Positions 10,583-21,452 of a DNA stretch of 64,000 nucleotides are shown in pieces. The translations under genes were made by a program, and so were the position numbers. Positions within the stretch are counted from its first letter, which is position 1; the number at the start of each line of letters is the position of its first letter. The notes beneath the pieces are model-generated. The model worked only from the letters and a program-made list of their open reading frames with translations, made no database searches and was not told the origin of the DNA. Source of the DNA: Protopterus annectens (taxonomy: Eukaryota; Chordata; Ceratodontiformes; Protopteridae); contig NC_056731.1 of the NCBI RefSeq assembly GCF_019279795.1, positions 864,478,571 to 864,542,570 on the forward strand, read 5' to 3'.

Positions 10583-12200
10583 AATTCTCAGCATGGTTTC
10601 TGACCAAACCATAGCACCACCACTGCCTTACTCTCCTTTACTAACACTATCCTTCAGCATAACAACAATGGCTATCTCTCCTCTGCTACTTTCATAGACC
10701 TATCTAAAGCATTTGACATGGTCCCACACAAACAACTCATCTCGGTCCTCAATAACCTATCCTTCTCTCAATCAGTCACCAACTGGTTTCAGAGTTACCT
10801 GTCTGACTGCCAACAGTCCGTTGTATGGCAGAATGACATATCTCCCCAACTACCTGTCTCTATAGGGGTTCCCCAAGGATCCATCTTTGGACCCCTACTC
10901 TTCTTTATTTTCACCAATAATCTAGCCTCTGCCACCAAACATGGCACACTCATACAATACGCAGATGACTCAACCATAATCTGCTCAGCCCAGTCCCTAC
11001 AAAAACTGCAAAAAGTCACACAGGAAGCCTTTTCCTCTGTTGAAACTTGGTTATCTGATGGCCAATTAATACTCAACCCAAACAAAACTAAACTACTCAT
11101 CTTCCAACCCACCAAACATACTCAAAATAACTCTCACTTTAACATCACAGCAAAAGACAACACCACTATATACCCAACAGAACACACCAAATTGCTAGGA
11201 GTGGAAATAGACAATAAACTAAAATGTGACATTCACATATCCATGACAATAAAAAAGTCCACAATAAACTAGGAGCATTATACAGAAATAAGCAACTTCT
11301 CACCAAAGCAGCAAAGAGTTCAGTAGCAAATTCCCACCTTATCTCCACTCTACATTATGCCTTTCCAATATATACCAACCTAAGGCAATGCGATCTAAAC
11401 AAGCTAGAGACGTGCTACAACAAAATCGCCAAATTTGCCACAGGGGCATCCTACCGTAGTCACCACTGTCTCTCAATTACTAAACTGGGCTGGCTTGAAC
11501 TCCCTCACCTCCTTCAATGGTATCAACTCACACTCGTCCACAAACTAGTAAACCATCCGCTAAATGTCCCATCCCTCCAAAATCTACTCCAACCCTATCG
11601 CACCACCAGACCACTAAGATCCAGCAACAAAAATCACTTGCAGATCACTAAAGCCAATAACTCTGCTGGTGAAGCACTATTCTCTTGCGCCGTAGCCAAA
11701 TTATGGAACCCACTCCCACCCACACTTCCCTCCGTACCATCATGCACCCACTTCAAAACTTTACTAAAAGAGCACCTAAAAACATGCTGGCTATGCCCTT
11801 GCAACTCCCACTCTAATATCACCCACCCCATCCAACCATGACCTTTCTTTCCACCCCACTAACTACCATGATTATAGCAAGCTCAGATGCTTATAAGCCT
11901 ACTACTTATTAAACTGCAGGAACTTCTTATTGTAACAATTGTTAATGTCTGTTATGTACTTCGCAGATAAAGATTCTAGTTGTCTACTGATGTACTATGT
12001 TCTTCATCTGTAACTATGTTTGTAATTAATTGCTATGTTAATCAAATTGTTAATCGCTATGCAAATCCAATGTAACTACTGTCTGTATATTTTAACTGTG
12101 GAGCTTTTCTCCCCGGGCCTCCACTGAAAATGGACCTATATCCAGTCGGACACTCCCGGTCAACAAATGTAAATAAAATAAAAAATAAAAATAAATAATA

Positions 12201-12786
12201 ATGAGTGATAGTCTCAAATGTCAAAGTAAAGCAACATGCATCCTGAAAACAAAATACATTGCTGAAAATGCATCAGACTATTTCCCTGTAAAGCATTCTC
12301 TATAAGTACAAAAAAATGCAAACATTTGTCTTTCCCATTGTCATCAGTAGTACTTCCCCATAAATTTTCAGTGCTTCTGTCATGAATTCCCTTTATAAGT
12401 GACACTCGTGTCATCTCTATTAACATGAAATAACTGTACCTGGCAGTCACATCAATGAAAAACACAATTCACCTAGTAATAACTGCTCTGTAAACTCAAT
12501 ATGTACTTCTTCACAATAATTTATAACATAATCTTATTGCTATTCTTATCTTACTTTGTAATCTTTGCATTTAAACCAAAGGATGGCACATGTTCTAGGC
12601 TGCACGATCACATGCTTTTTTTGTGGTTTGCAATCTTTGCACTTTCGCAAAAAAACCTGCCACCTAAGTTGAATGATCACAACTAAATATGGCAATTTTA
12701 AATTGTTTATGTAAAATCAGGTTAATTTACATGTTTAGTATACAAACTAGGCTAAGTTACACTTATTTCTATGAAATGGTAACAAG
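12201..12786. other. Unassigned stretch between LINE A2 and PLE-B edge (copy 1)
   Basis: About 590 bp of AT-rich sequence, equally present in copy 2 (25811-26394). The short frames on either strand (12214-12465 minus, 12501-12686 plus) show no motif. Confidence 0.5.
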
Positions 12787-12949
12787 TTAAGCAGACCACA
12801 ATGACACACCAACCAAAATTTATTAAATCATTGAGTGCTTTCATCCCGGTATAATGGACTTCATCAGAATAAAATATAAAAGCACAAATCAACTTATTTT
12901 GTAAAATTAACATCACATGCTAAACTTACCTAACCAATCATGTTACAGA
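12787..12949 (-). mobile_element. Truncated terminal repeat of Penelope-like element PLE-B (copy 1)
   Basis: Matches the first ~160 bp of the PLE-B terminus at 26395-26557 and, inverted, the right terminus near 31320-31491. It is cut off at 12949 by the duplication junction. It includes the hammerhead-like core (minus strand, 12839-12867). Confidence 0.85.
12839..12867 (-). ncRNA. Hammerhead-ribozyme-like core in PLE-B terminus (copy 1)
   Basis: Minus strand reads CTGATGA, an extra A, GTCC, a loop, a GGGAT stretch, then GAAA. Stem II is weakened relative to the intact version at 31418-31446 (GTCC/GGAC). It is a relic within a truncated terminus. Confidence 0.45.
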
Positions 12950-12952
12950 TGT

Positions 12953-13271
12953 TCACACAACATGGACAATGACAGAGTCATATTTGTACTTGTTGTGGAG
13001 CAACCTGAGTGTGTGCATTATGTGGTGGATCCTGGCACCTGTCAGGCAGCTGACAGTAACTTTCGCCTTGTTTAGCCTGGTGAGTGGGACATCAGTGTGC
13101 CTGACTATAGAGTCGCCTATGACAAGTGGGTTGGGTACGTTGTTTTACCTTAAGGGCTGAGGTTGAGTGGCACACTTATTTTGTGGTCTATGTGTCATAT
13201 GGGTAGTGGGGGGTGATGGGTTGCTTGTGTTTCTGCTTTGGAGGTCTGTATTGTTTGGGCAGATTTTTGCT
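12953..13271 (-). pseudogene. Antisense CR1-B ORF1 (esterase) scrap at the duplication junction
   Basis: Nearly identical to 40583-40905 within the antisense CR1-B element. On the minus strand it encodes the start of the SGNH-esterase domain: the GDS block LVIGDS and downstream VTVSCLTGAR and YDSVIVHV. It lies exactly between the two duplication copies, abutting PLE-B sequence on the left and LINE A1 on the right. It may be part of the repeated unit or a filler at the breakpoint. Confidence 0.85.
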
Positions 13272-14490
13272 GCTGACCTCCTCCCTGCAGAATATCTACA
13301 AAAAGCTGCAGATGCCATAGCTTACCCCATCTCAGTCCTGGTCAATGGAACCATATCACAGAAGCCTCCATCCCCTCCATCTGGAAGATATCCCATGTTA
13401 TTCCTCTCCATAAAGGTGGCAGCTCCACTGAACTATCAAATTACAGACTTATAGCTATACTGTCACCCCTGGCTAAAATTATGGAGAAGTGCATCCATAA
13501 ACAACTATTGGGCTTTCTTATCCAGAACAATACCTTGGCTGACTTGCAGCATGGATTTAGACCATTCCACAGTACAACCAGCACCCTCTTCTCCTTCTCA
13601 GATGTTATTAATCAAAACTGAAACAACAATAAACTTTCTTTGGCCATCTTTCTCGATCGCTCCAAAGTGTTCGAAATGGTTAATCAACAACTTCTCATAC
13701 ACACATTAAAAACTATCTGACTAGATGTCCAGGCTATGCAATGGTTCCAATCTTACCTGATTGGTAGGCAGCAGGCTGTCCTATGGCAGAACAAGCTTTC
13801 TTCTCTCCTGCCTATCACCCTTGGTGTTCCCCAGGGCTCCATATTAGGACCTCTATTATTTTCCATCTTTATTAACGATTTACAAGCAGTCATCCCATCA
13901 GCAACCTGCATTCAATATGTGGAAGACTCCACATTGATTTGCTCAGCCACCTCCCCCAATGAACTGCAAACTCTATCCCAAAATGTCTTTAACACTGTTG
14001 AAAATTAGCTCTTAAATCGACATCTCATATTAAACCCTAAAAAAAAACAAGCTCCTACTTTTCTCCCCTCTCGTAAAACCTCCCCACCTACCTTCACCAT
14101 AACATCCAACAATGGCACTACCATTGCCCAGATACCTCTACCAAACTCCTAGGTGTTACATGTGATAATAACTCAAAGTTTCATGTCCATATTAATCAGA
14201 CTATTAAAAAAGTCAACAAAAAAAACTTGGCTCTCTATACAAAATTAAATACTTCCTCACTCCACATACTAGGACAGTTTTGGCCCACACACACCTAATT
14301 TCCACCCTCCTTTATGCGTCCCCACTTTTTACAAACCTGAGTAAGACTGACCTGAACAAACACTCTTGCTGCTACAATCATATAGCCAGATTTGCCATGG
14401 GATCAGCATATAGAAAGCACCAAAGACTTTCGACCATAGGACCATAAGACACAGGTTTATCACAAAAACGCCAAGTTTAATCACAGAAGC

Positions 14491-14515
14491 TTTCGGGTAC
14501 TCTACCCTTCATCAG
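14491..14515 (-). ncRNA. Hammerhead-ribozyme-like core, PLE-A left arm
   Basis: The minus strand reads CTGATGA, one extra A, GGGTA-GAG-TACCC (a perfect 5-bp stem), then GAAA. CTGATGA and GAAA are the conserved strands of the hammerhead core, separated by stem II. The extra A after CTGATGA departs from the canonical core. No clear stems I and III are assigned. Confidence 0.55.
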
Positions 14516-14804
14516 CATGTATAAACACAATGTAAGCACATTTATATAGAGGTATAGTTAATGTCACATGATTACACCAGCCACTAAAAACAAGCCAATA
14601 AAATTTATACGGTCATCTAAAAATTATATATAATATGCAGTCATGTTATAACATTAGACATGAACATAATTCATAAAAACAAACGTTAAAATAAAAATAA
14701 AAAAACATTAAAATAAATATATATATTGAATATATTGTTATATAAACTGACTAAAGATTTTTCATAAATTATCGTATTGACGTTTTACTAATATAGGTTT
14801 GATA

Positions 14805-15524
14805 CTAACAGCATTGTTCAAACCTGGACATATCCGCCTGAAGTCTTATTATCCATTGTAGTTCCCTAATTTCTAGAGCATTATTTAAATCCCCCCCTCT
14901 TAAACCCAATTCAACCGTATCTATGCATCTAAATTTAAACCTATGCATAGTTTCGTCCATAATATGCTTGTATAGAGCGTTGGTCTGAATTTTCCTATTG
15001 ATTTCTGACCTGTGTTCAATAACACGATCTCTAAGTCTTCTGGTCGTCTTACCTACATAAAATTTTTCACAATTATTGCAGGTATAACACTTATATGTTC
15101 CCACTTTAACTTGAGAATTATATGATTGTCTAGAAAAATCCTTATAGCACAGGATATTTTTCAATGATTGTTGATTCCTGTAGGCAAACCTGGGTCTATG
15201 TCCTACTATTTTTTGTATTTCAGGCATAGCCATTAGAATTGGCCAATTTTTTTCTATTATCCTGCAAATCATGTTGCTGTGTCCATTATATGTAGTCACG
15301 TATCTCACGATATTGTTACCTAATTCTTTTTGTACTGTTGTTAAGGGTGTCGTATCACTCCCTATACAATTGAATATTGGTTTGTAATCAACATATCTAC
15401 CTTTATCTACTTCCTCTACACATTTCCTTATCATAAAATCTGAATAGCCTCCATTTTTAAACTCCTCAGTCATTTCATGTACTTCCTTTTTATACCACTC
15501 ATCCTCAGTTGTCAATCTAGACAA
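14805..15524 (-). pseudogene. Penelope-like C-terminal linker and GIY-YIG endonuclease, deleted form
   Basis: The 239-residue frame holds the post-RT linker (RYVTTYNGHSNMICRIIEKN, residues 74-93, and a HRPRFAYRNQQSLKNIL block at 109-125), then a GIY-YIG nuclease (FYVGKT at 155-160, RRLRDR at 162-167, ELQWIIRLQ near the end). Compared with the plus-strand arm it lacks exactly 123 bp (41 codons) after residue 148, removing the Cys-rich stretch and the first nuclease strand (the GIY-equivalent LVYL). The deletion is in frame but should abolish activity. GIY-YIG nicking is thought to prime Penelope-like integration. Confidence 0.88.
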
Positions 15525-16013
15525 TCATATAATTCTCACGTTAAAGTGGGAACATATAAGTGTTATAACTGTAGTTGTTGTGATGACATCATACAATCTA
15601 ATGAACCCTTTATACACCCAATAACCAACATTAGCTATAAATTTAAATGTAGAGCAACTTGTAACACATCTCAACTTGTATATCTGGCTACCTGCAATAA
15701 TTGTGAAAAATTTTATGTAGGTAAGACGACCAGAAGACTTAGAGATCGTGTTATTGAACACAGGTCAGAAATCAATAGGAAAATTCAGACCAACGCTCTA
15801 TACAAGCATATTATGGACGAAACTATGCATAGGTTTAAATTTAGATGCATAGATACGGTTGAATTGGGTTTAAGAGGGGGGGATTTAAATAATGCTCTAG
15901 AAATTAGGGAACTACAATGGATAATAAGACTTCAGGCGGATATGTCCCCAGGTTTGAACAATGCTGTTAGTATTAAACCTGTACTAGTAAAACGTCAATA
16001 TGACAATTTATGA
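15518..16013 (+). pseudogene. Penelope-like GIY-YIG endonuclease, complete domain, N-truncated protein
   Basis: The plus-strand arm (frame open from 15477, its first ~14 residues being junction sequence) encodes the Cys-rich CYNCSCCDD segment (residues 29-37), the GIY-equivalent LVYL (67-70), the YIG-equivalent FYVGKT (79-84), the catalytic arginine region RRLRDRVIEH and the glutamate-containing ELQWIIRLQ. The RT and most of the linker are absent. The domain itself is uninterrupted to the stop at about 16013. It is a fragment of a larger polyprotein, so not a functional gene. Confidence 0.88.
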
Positions 16014-16263
16014 AAAATCTTTAGTTAATATATATAAGAATATATTTATTATATATTTTTATTTTAATGTTTTTTTATATATTTTTATTTTAACGTTTGT
16101 TTTTATGAATTATGTTCATGTCTAATGTTATAACATGACTGCATATTATATATAATTTTTAGATGACCGTATAAATTTTATTGGCTTGTTTTTAGTGGCT
16201 GGTGTAATCATGTGACATTAACTATACCTCTATATAAATGTGCTTACATTGTGTTTATACATG

Positions 16264-16288
16264 CTGATGAAGGGTAGAGTACCCGAAA
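16264..16288 (+). ncRNA. Hammerhead-ribozyme-like core, PLE-A right arm
   Basis: Same core as at 14491-14515, on the plus strand: CTGATGA, extra A, 5-bp stem GGGTA/TACCC with a GAG loop, GAAA. Penelope-like elements are known to carry hammerhead motifs in their terminal repeats; activity of this one is inferred only. Confidence 0.55.
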
Positions 16289-16763
16289 GCTTCTGTGATT
16301 AAACTTGGCGTTTTTGTGATAAACCTGTGTCTTATGATCAGCATATAGAACACACCACTGTCTGAACTTAAACCTTCTAGACTGGCTTGAATTGCCTCAG
16401 TACAATCAAATAATAGTTGCATATAAAATTCTCTATCAACCTGAAAACACACCTGTACTTACAAACATTATCACCCCTTATAGTAACCTCAAGATACTCC
16501 ACTCATCCAACAAATTACTTATTCAAACTCTCAAATCAGACAACTCAGCTGGAGACTCTTTTTATGCCAACTCAGTTGGCAAAGCATGGAACTCATCACC
16601 TTACTTCAGAATCCTCTCCATCACAATTCAAAAAAACCTAAAGCGGTGCCTTAAAAGGTGATGGCTATGTCCTTGCTCTTATCCTGATTAACTCTCACAA
16701 TATAAACAAGTGCTAAAGAGGACTTTTGGCTACATCAAGAAAGCTTCCTATTAGAGGGACTAT

Positions 16764-16981
16764 TGTTTGCGTCTTTCAGCTTTTCCTGATTAGGGATCGC
16801 CACAGCAGAACTCTGGTCTGCTAATGATTGGCAGTAGATTTTTACATGCCGAGTTGCCAGCCCCACCACACAACCTTCAACGAAGGTACACCCATTCACG
16901 CATGTCTACACACAGAAGACGCTCTAGCTGAGAATCGAACAGGACAACGTCTTACTGTGAGGCGACAACACTACTGCAGCA
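16764..16981 (-). mobile_element. V-SINE-like SINE in LINE A1 (copy 2)
   Basis: Same insertion as 1557-1774. The 19-bp target-site duplication is perfect here: TTCCTATTAGAGGGACTAT at 16745-16763 and 16982-17000. Confidence 0.8.
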
Positions 16982-17192
16982 TTCCTATTAGAGGGACTAT
17001 AATGTATCAAATTTAATATGTTAAATTCTATGTCTCATATCCTGTGAAATATATTTGTAACAGTGCTTTGCTTGTTTAATACATGTTTTTTCTGTTTGTA
17101 TGTCTGGATCTTTTCTCCTCGGGCCTCCACTGAAAATGGACATGTATCCAGTAGGACTATCCCGGTCAACAAATGTAAAATAAATAAATAAT

Positions 17193-18198
17193 AGTGCAAT
17201 GACAAATCATAGCAGCAATGTAGTAGTGCTACTTGTAAGAAATCTTGTTGTCTCTTTTCTATGTTCTGTGAAGGATATCGCAGAGGTGTTAGGCAGGTGT
17301 TGTGTGTGTGTGTATAAATGCCTAGAGGGGTTGTGTACGGATGTGCATTATAGGAAGTGCTAATGGTACTACTCTGGCATTTGAGTCAGTTGCTGCTGGT
17401 GTCACTGGGTCATCATATGGCACCGTGAAGTAACAGACTGATATGCAGTACTTCTAAGAGACAGTATTTCTATAACCTACAGAATACAACATATGTTAAG
17501 GAGTATTAGGTGTGCAGACTAAAAATGAAAAAGTGTAGAGGAAGAACATCAATGCAGAAAGGGAAGTATTACAAAAACCTACACCACTGGATACACAGGA
17601 AATAGAAAAGTATAACACTCTCACCAATGGGAGGGTGAGAGCAGACATTTCAAATCAAGTCTCTTACATAGTAGTGGACAGAGCTATGTCTGGGACATCC
17701 ATTGAGTCATATGTAGTGTTCCATTCAAGATGTGTTCATGTGCAAAGGGTTAATCATCTGCACTGCAAAGGTTAGCCGGTGATAAGTCCGCTGTATTGAT
17801 ACTGGAGTCAATGGATGTTATAAAATGGAACCTGAAACATCATAGTTTTGTGTTACAATTTATCCATGATGCTGCACTTGGTGTGGTATTCTGTATAGAA
17901 CAAAAATCTTGATATCTCTGATGCAACAGTATGGCTATTTGTTGGGACATTTCTTCGCAAGAGACCCATATACAGACAGCTGTACAACTTGCATGCATCT
18001 GTCTCTGTCTCTCGCTTTTTGGGATATCAAAAACCCTGCCATTAGTTTATTCCTTAATGTCCAAGAAAACATTAAAGGCATATAGTATGTTTTGGCAATT
18101 AGTTTAGGAAATGTTAAAAGAGGAAAGTGTTATAGCAGAGCCCAGCTTTGTAATATATATGACTATGGATTTGAAACTATTAGAAGTATAACAATCTT
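17193..18198. other. Unassigned stretch (copy 2 of 1986-2989)
   Basis: Same sequence as copy 1 with scattered changes, including an extra A near 17905 that breaks the frame seen in copy 1. Nothing recognised. Confidence 0.5.
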
Positions 18199-18726
18199 AA
18201 ACACTTACGCTCCTCAAACAAACTCCTTACCAAGACCAGCAGATCTAACAACTTAGCAGGAGACTCTCTGTTCTCTAATACTGTTGGTAAGCACTGGAAT
18301 CTTCTTCCCACTGAACTCATATCTCAGTCTTAATTGACGCTTTTTAAACGGAATCTAAGACTATTTCTCAGTACTCATTGGTTATGCCCCTGTACTAACC
18401 CTGACTAACTTTCTCTCCATACACTAGTTTTATTACTCTTTATCTTTATTGACCTATTTTTTAATCAACCAAAGACCATGTTATTGCAATTTAAAATATG
18501 AATATATGTATATAGTAACATCTCTTGCACATTAGCTTATATGCTCACCAGGAGTATTGTATTTTACTAACAATAGCTGTTATATACTTTGACTATTGTA
18601 ACTTGCTATATTGTCTTTATGTAAGTGTCTTGGAGCTTTTCTCCCCAGGCCACTACTGAAAATGGACATGTATCCAGTTAGACTAGCCCAGTCAACAAAT
18701 GTAAAATAAATAAATAAATAAAAAAT
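18199..18726 (+). mobile_element. Family A LINE 3' end, 5'-truncated (copy 2)
   Basis: Copy 2 equivalent of 2990-3515, with the same C-terminal remnant and AAATAAATAAATAAA tail. Confidence 0.8.
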
Positions 18727-19252
18727 ATTGCTAGAAATGTTCTGGATACATGAGTCAAAGCCTGCTTTTTCCATCTTGCTCAGAAGGTGTGGAAAAAATT
18801 TGTAGGTCTGTGGATTGACAGGTATGTGTGTGACTTCTGCAGTTTCATATGGCTGTAAATCAGCTGATCGCCTTTGCCTTTCCTGAGGCAGATAAAACTG
18901 TTCTGCTTTTGCACAGTTATGAAAACTGCTTCCAGAGAAGGCTATGCTGTCTGTGCAGTAGTATACAGACTATCTGCAGTATTTATGACCATAAAATAGA
19001 GCATGGCACCTGCTCTGTCAGTAAAACCAGGCTAGCCATGTTTACTATGTCTTTCTGGTGCACGCCTAATTTAAATTGGTATCATCTGCTAACGAGGCAA
19101 AACTCAATGGAAGACAATCATATGGAGGAGATCAGTACCAGACTGGCGACAGAGATGCTGATTTCACCCTCAAAATAACATAGAATTCATTGGGAGAAGA
19201 CATTTGAATTGTATTTGGAAAATGGAGGAACCAACAGTGTTTTGTATTATTA
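18727..19252. other. Unassigned stretch (copy 2 of 3516-4049)
   Basis: No motif. The 109-residue frame at 18849-19178 is not conserved in copy 1, which suggests it is a chance opening. Confidence 0.5.
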
Positions 19253-19354
19253 CATTTTATTTATTTATTTCCAGTTTGATTACCGGGGAAGTCCACAGGG
19301 CCCAGAGAGCCCATTTTCAGTGGAGGCCCGAGGAGAAAAGCTCCATGAAACAGA
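19253..19354 (-). mobile_element. Antisense family A LINE 3' tail (copy 2)
   Basis: Copy 2 equivalent of 4050-4152. Confidence 0.75.
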
Positions 19355-20627
19355 TTAAAGTAAATATAGCAGTCCAATAAAAATAAAAGTGAAGTACAAA
19401 TGCATATCAAATAATACAAAGCATGAGCAATATTGCCCATAGTGGAAAAATATCTTGCAGATACATTTTAACAAATTCACACAGTTAAAGTCAAAAGCTA
19501 TTTACAGTATTTACAGAGTGTGAGAGATCGTATGGGAATTAGCTAAAGAAGGTTATAGCCAGCTATAAGGGGCTTAGGAACTCAGGAGGATACCCTCCCA
19601 GGGGCTTTTGTTAAAGAGTTCTAGGTAGGGAGAATGCAGTCACATACTATTGTACTCAAGCTTTGTATTCACTATGTGGGTACAGATCGGTATTACATGC
19701 TTGGGAACATAATCTGATGCTGTCACAGTGTTGGAATGACAAGAGAGCACTATTTGTTTTGTGCTGTATACTGATCTATTACTTTGGAGCACTAAGGAAA
19801 TGTTACTGCACAGGCTGATGTATGCTACCAGCTACCTATCAGTGATTTCCTGTGGTTATCCTGTGTGGATGTGATGGATTATGAAATGTGTGCAGATGTT
19901 ATTTACAAGTTCTATCACAGTCTGGAAAAAGTTGGTTGCATTTCCTGCACATTTAGCAGTGTTTTCAATTAAATGTGTTAGTGAACTATGGAACTATGGA
20001 GTTTTAATTTTGTCACAGCAGTTGTATGATTTTAATTGATACACGTAAAATAATCTAAACATCTTAATATTAACAGCAAAAATATCAACAGAAAAATATC
20101 TAAATTTCAAAATATATAAACTGAAAACATCAAAACAGAAAATATCGACAAAATATAACAGCAGTCAAAACCAGTGTGGACCCCACACACCCACTACTAA
20201 TTATATATATTAACTGTGAGCTCACACAACAGTGGAGAAAGAACATAAACCTTTCCCTAGTGTAACTCTGATTTTGTCAATATTTTGTACTTAGATATTT
20301 TTAAGTTTAGCTCTTAATTAAGCTGGCTGTCTTTGAAGTCAACATCTATTTTGTTGACATACTTTGGTTGATAAAAGGGATGGTTGACAGTTGTGGAGGT
20401 CACAGAATTCCCTGGTTTGGGAAATATGCTCTTTCCCTAGTACTGTGCAATCTCTGAGTTAGAATACATAATTATCAGGGGGTGTAGGGGTGTGTCCCCC
20501 CAAATGGGTGATGCAGGGGGCAGCCCACTGCAAGTAACACTATTTTAAAGTTGCATGCTCTGAGATTATGCCTTGCAACATGTCAATATTATTTTTCGAT
20601 TATTTTGTGGCAACGTTTGGGTGTTTA
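19355..20627. other. Unassigned stretch (copy 2 of 4153-5423)
   Basis: AT-rich, no gene or repeat family recognised. Confidence 0.5.
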
Positions 20628-20628
20628 T

Positions 20629-20710
<82 letters not shown>

Positions 20711-20735
20711 CTATATATCTATATATATCTATATT
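20628..20735. repeat. (CA)n(TA)n microsatellite (copy 2)
   Basis: Same compound repeat as 5424-5545, with a shorter CA part and a longer uninterrupted TA part. Confidence 0.95.
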
Positions 20736-21107
20736 AATACACATGTGACAAGAAACAGCTTCGGTGCATGTGATCTTTTACCATTTAAAACTAAAATAAA
20801 ACATTCACTCATCAGCCAAAGATCACAGCAATGCCTGCTTTCATCATAAATAAATCAAAGATCTGATTACAAAAACATTTATAGTGACACAACACCCATA
20901 TTCATATGCACATACTGCAAGTCCAACTTCACCCAGTTAACATTGTGTTGTAATATTCTGTACAGCATCATCCACAAATGCACAACAGTTTTGCAAACAC
21001 CTACCATCACACCGCCATCTTCTGCCACTGCTAACAGAGTAGAAATCATTCCCATGCCATGTTTATGTATTTATACTGTCATGTGTGAACCTCCACCTTT
21101 GAACCAA
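20736..21107. other. Unassigned stretch (copy 2 of 5546-5916)
   Basis: About 370 bp before the 108-bp tandem pair; no gene or repeat family recognised, and the frame seen at 5641-5988 in copy 1 is not kept open here. Confidence 0.45.
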
Positions 21108-21323
21108 ACACCACTCTTAAGTATTCAACTGCGGTACCACCTTTATCATTCTTATAAGAAATGCGCAGTCCGGGTCTAAACTGTCTGCAAACAGCTAAAG
21201 TTAACTTTGAACTTAACACCACTCTTAAGTATTCAGTTGTGGTACCACCTTTATCATTCTTATAAGAAAAGCGCAGTCCGGGTCTGGACTGTCTGCAAAC
21301 AGCTAAAGTTAACTTTGAGTATG
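21108..21323. repeat. 108-bp tandem repeat, two units (copy 2)
   Basis: Units at 21108-21215 and 21216-21323, matching 5917-6132. Confidence 0.9.
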
Positions 21324-21395
21324 TCTACCTGTTTGAGCCAATATTCATTATCCCCTGGAGAGCACTCTGTTTTGGCTTGTAAGCAGCCCCCCACA

Positions 21396-21450
<55 letters not shown>
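21396..21450. repeat. (CA)n microsatellite (copy 2)
   Basis: Shorter than the matching tract at 6207-6284. A pyrimidine-rich block that follows the tract in copy 1 (about 6295-6316) is also missing here. Confidence 0.95.

Positions 21451-21452
<2 letters not shown>

Larger units (their letters stand above)
8353..11841 (+). pseudogene. RT and C-terminal domain of LINE A2, split by CR1-B (copy 1)
   Basis: Linker helices (8353-8646: WEHWRKTKTPSARQKFLELR), then RT fingers (SHIISLHKGGPSTELANY, from about 8895), are interrupted at 9052 and resume near 10583 with QHGF-type motif 2 sequence. The palm (10718-11272) has FDMVPHKQL, GVPQGSIFGPLLF (residues 50-62) and an intact catalytic YADD (81-84). 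The C-terminal domain ends in NSAGEALFSCAVAKLWN and a WLCPCN motif at 11638-11841. A frameshift follows the palm near 11270. It could not yield a functional protein because of the insertion and frameshifts. Confidence 0.85.
6990..12200 (+). mobile_element. Family A2 LINE, longer copy, interrupted by CR1-B (copy 1)
   Basis: Contains in order a short N-terminal segment, an APE-type endonuclease, a linker, an RT, a C-terminal domain and the family A 3' tail (CTTTTCTCCCCGGGCCTCCA, then GTCAACAAATG, then AAATAAAATAAAA repeats). A CR1-type fragment (9053-10582) splits the RT. Without that insert the recognised part is about 3.7 kb. It differs from A1 in sequence (GVPQGSIFGPLLFFIF here) but shares the tail, so the two are subfamilies. 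Copy 2 equivalent at 22140-25810. Confidence 0.85.
1..12949. repeat. Tandem segmental duplication, copy 1 (left end outside window)
   Basis: The whole stretch realigns in the same order and orientation to about 13272-26557, with only scattered substitutions, small indels and microsatellite length changes. The start at position 1 corresponds to about 13275, so the left edge is cut off by the window. The last shared bases are CCAATCATGTTACAGA (12934-12949 and 26542-26557); after them copy 1 runs into an antisense CR1 scrap while copy 2 continues into PLE-B. Copy 1 alone carries the CR1 insertion at 9053-10582 and lacks the Penelope-like insertion of copy 2. A real tandem duplication and an assembly of two haplotypes in series are both possible. 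Confidence 0.95.
14416..16335. mobile_element. PLE-A: head-to-head Penelope-like pair, private to copy 2
   Basis: A 1,920-bp insertion flanked by a 15-bp target-site duplication, GATCAGCATATAGAA (14401-14415 and 16336-16350). The corresponding site in copy 1 (about 1121-1136) is empty. It is a large inverted repeat. The left arm (14444 to about 15520) encodes a GIY-YIG protein on the minus strand, and the right arm (about 15518-16335) the same protein on the plus strand. Both outer ends carry the same terminal sequence beginning ATAAGACACAGGTTTATCAC. The left end has about 28 extra bases (14416-14443) not matched on the right. Partial, inverted copies are a recognised insertion form of Penelope-like elements. 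Their reverse transcriptase domain is missing from both arms. Confidence 0.93.
13272..17192 (+). mobile_element. Family A1 LINE with Penelope-like and V-SINE insertions (copy 2)
   Basis: Equivalent of 1-1985, here with its 5' truncation point visible at about 13272, where homology to the A2 RT fingers begins. The RT shows GVPQGSILGPLLF and YVED (13736-14008), as in copy 1, so the altered catalytic box predates the duplication. The element is split at 14415 by a Penelope-like pair and resumes at 16336, and a V-SINE sits at 16764-16981. The 3' tail ends in AAATAAATAAATAATAG near 17192. Stops and frameshifts throughout. Confidence 0.88.

Noticed and set aside
12969-13160. Plus-strand frame repeated at 40600-40794
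   Set aside because: It is the antisense shadow of the CR1-B ORF1 esterase region; the conservation comes from the LINE copy on the other strand.
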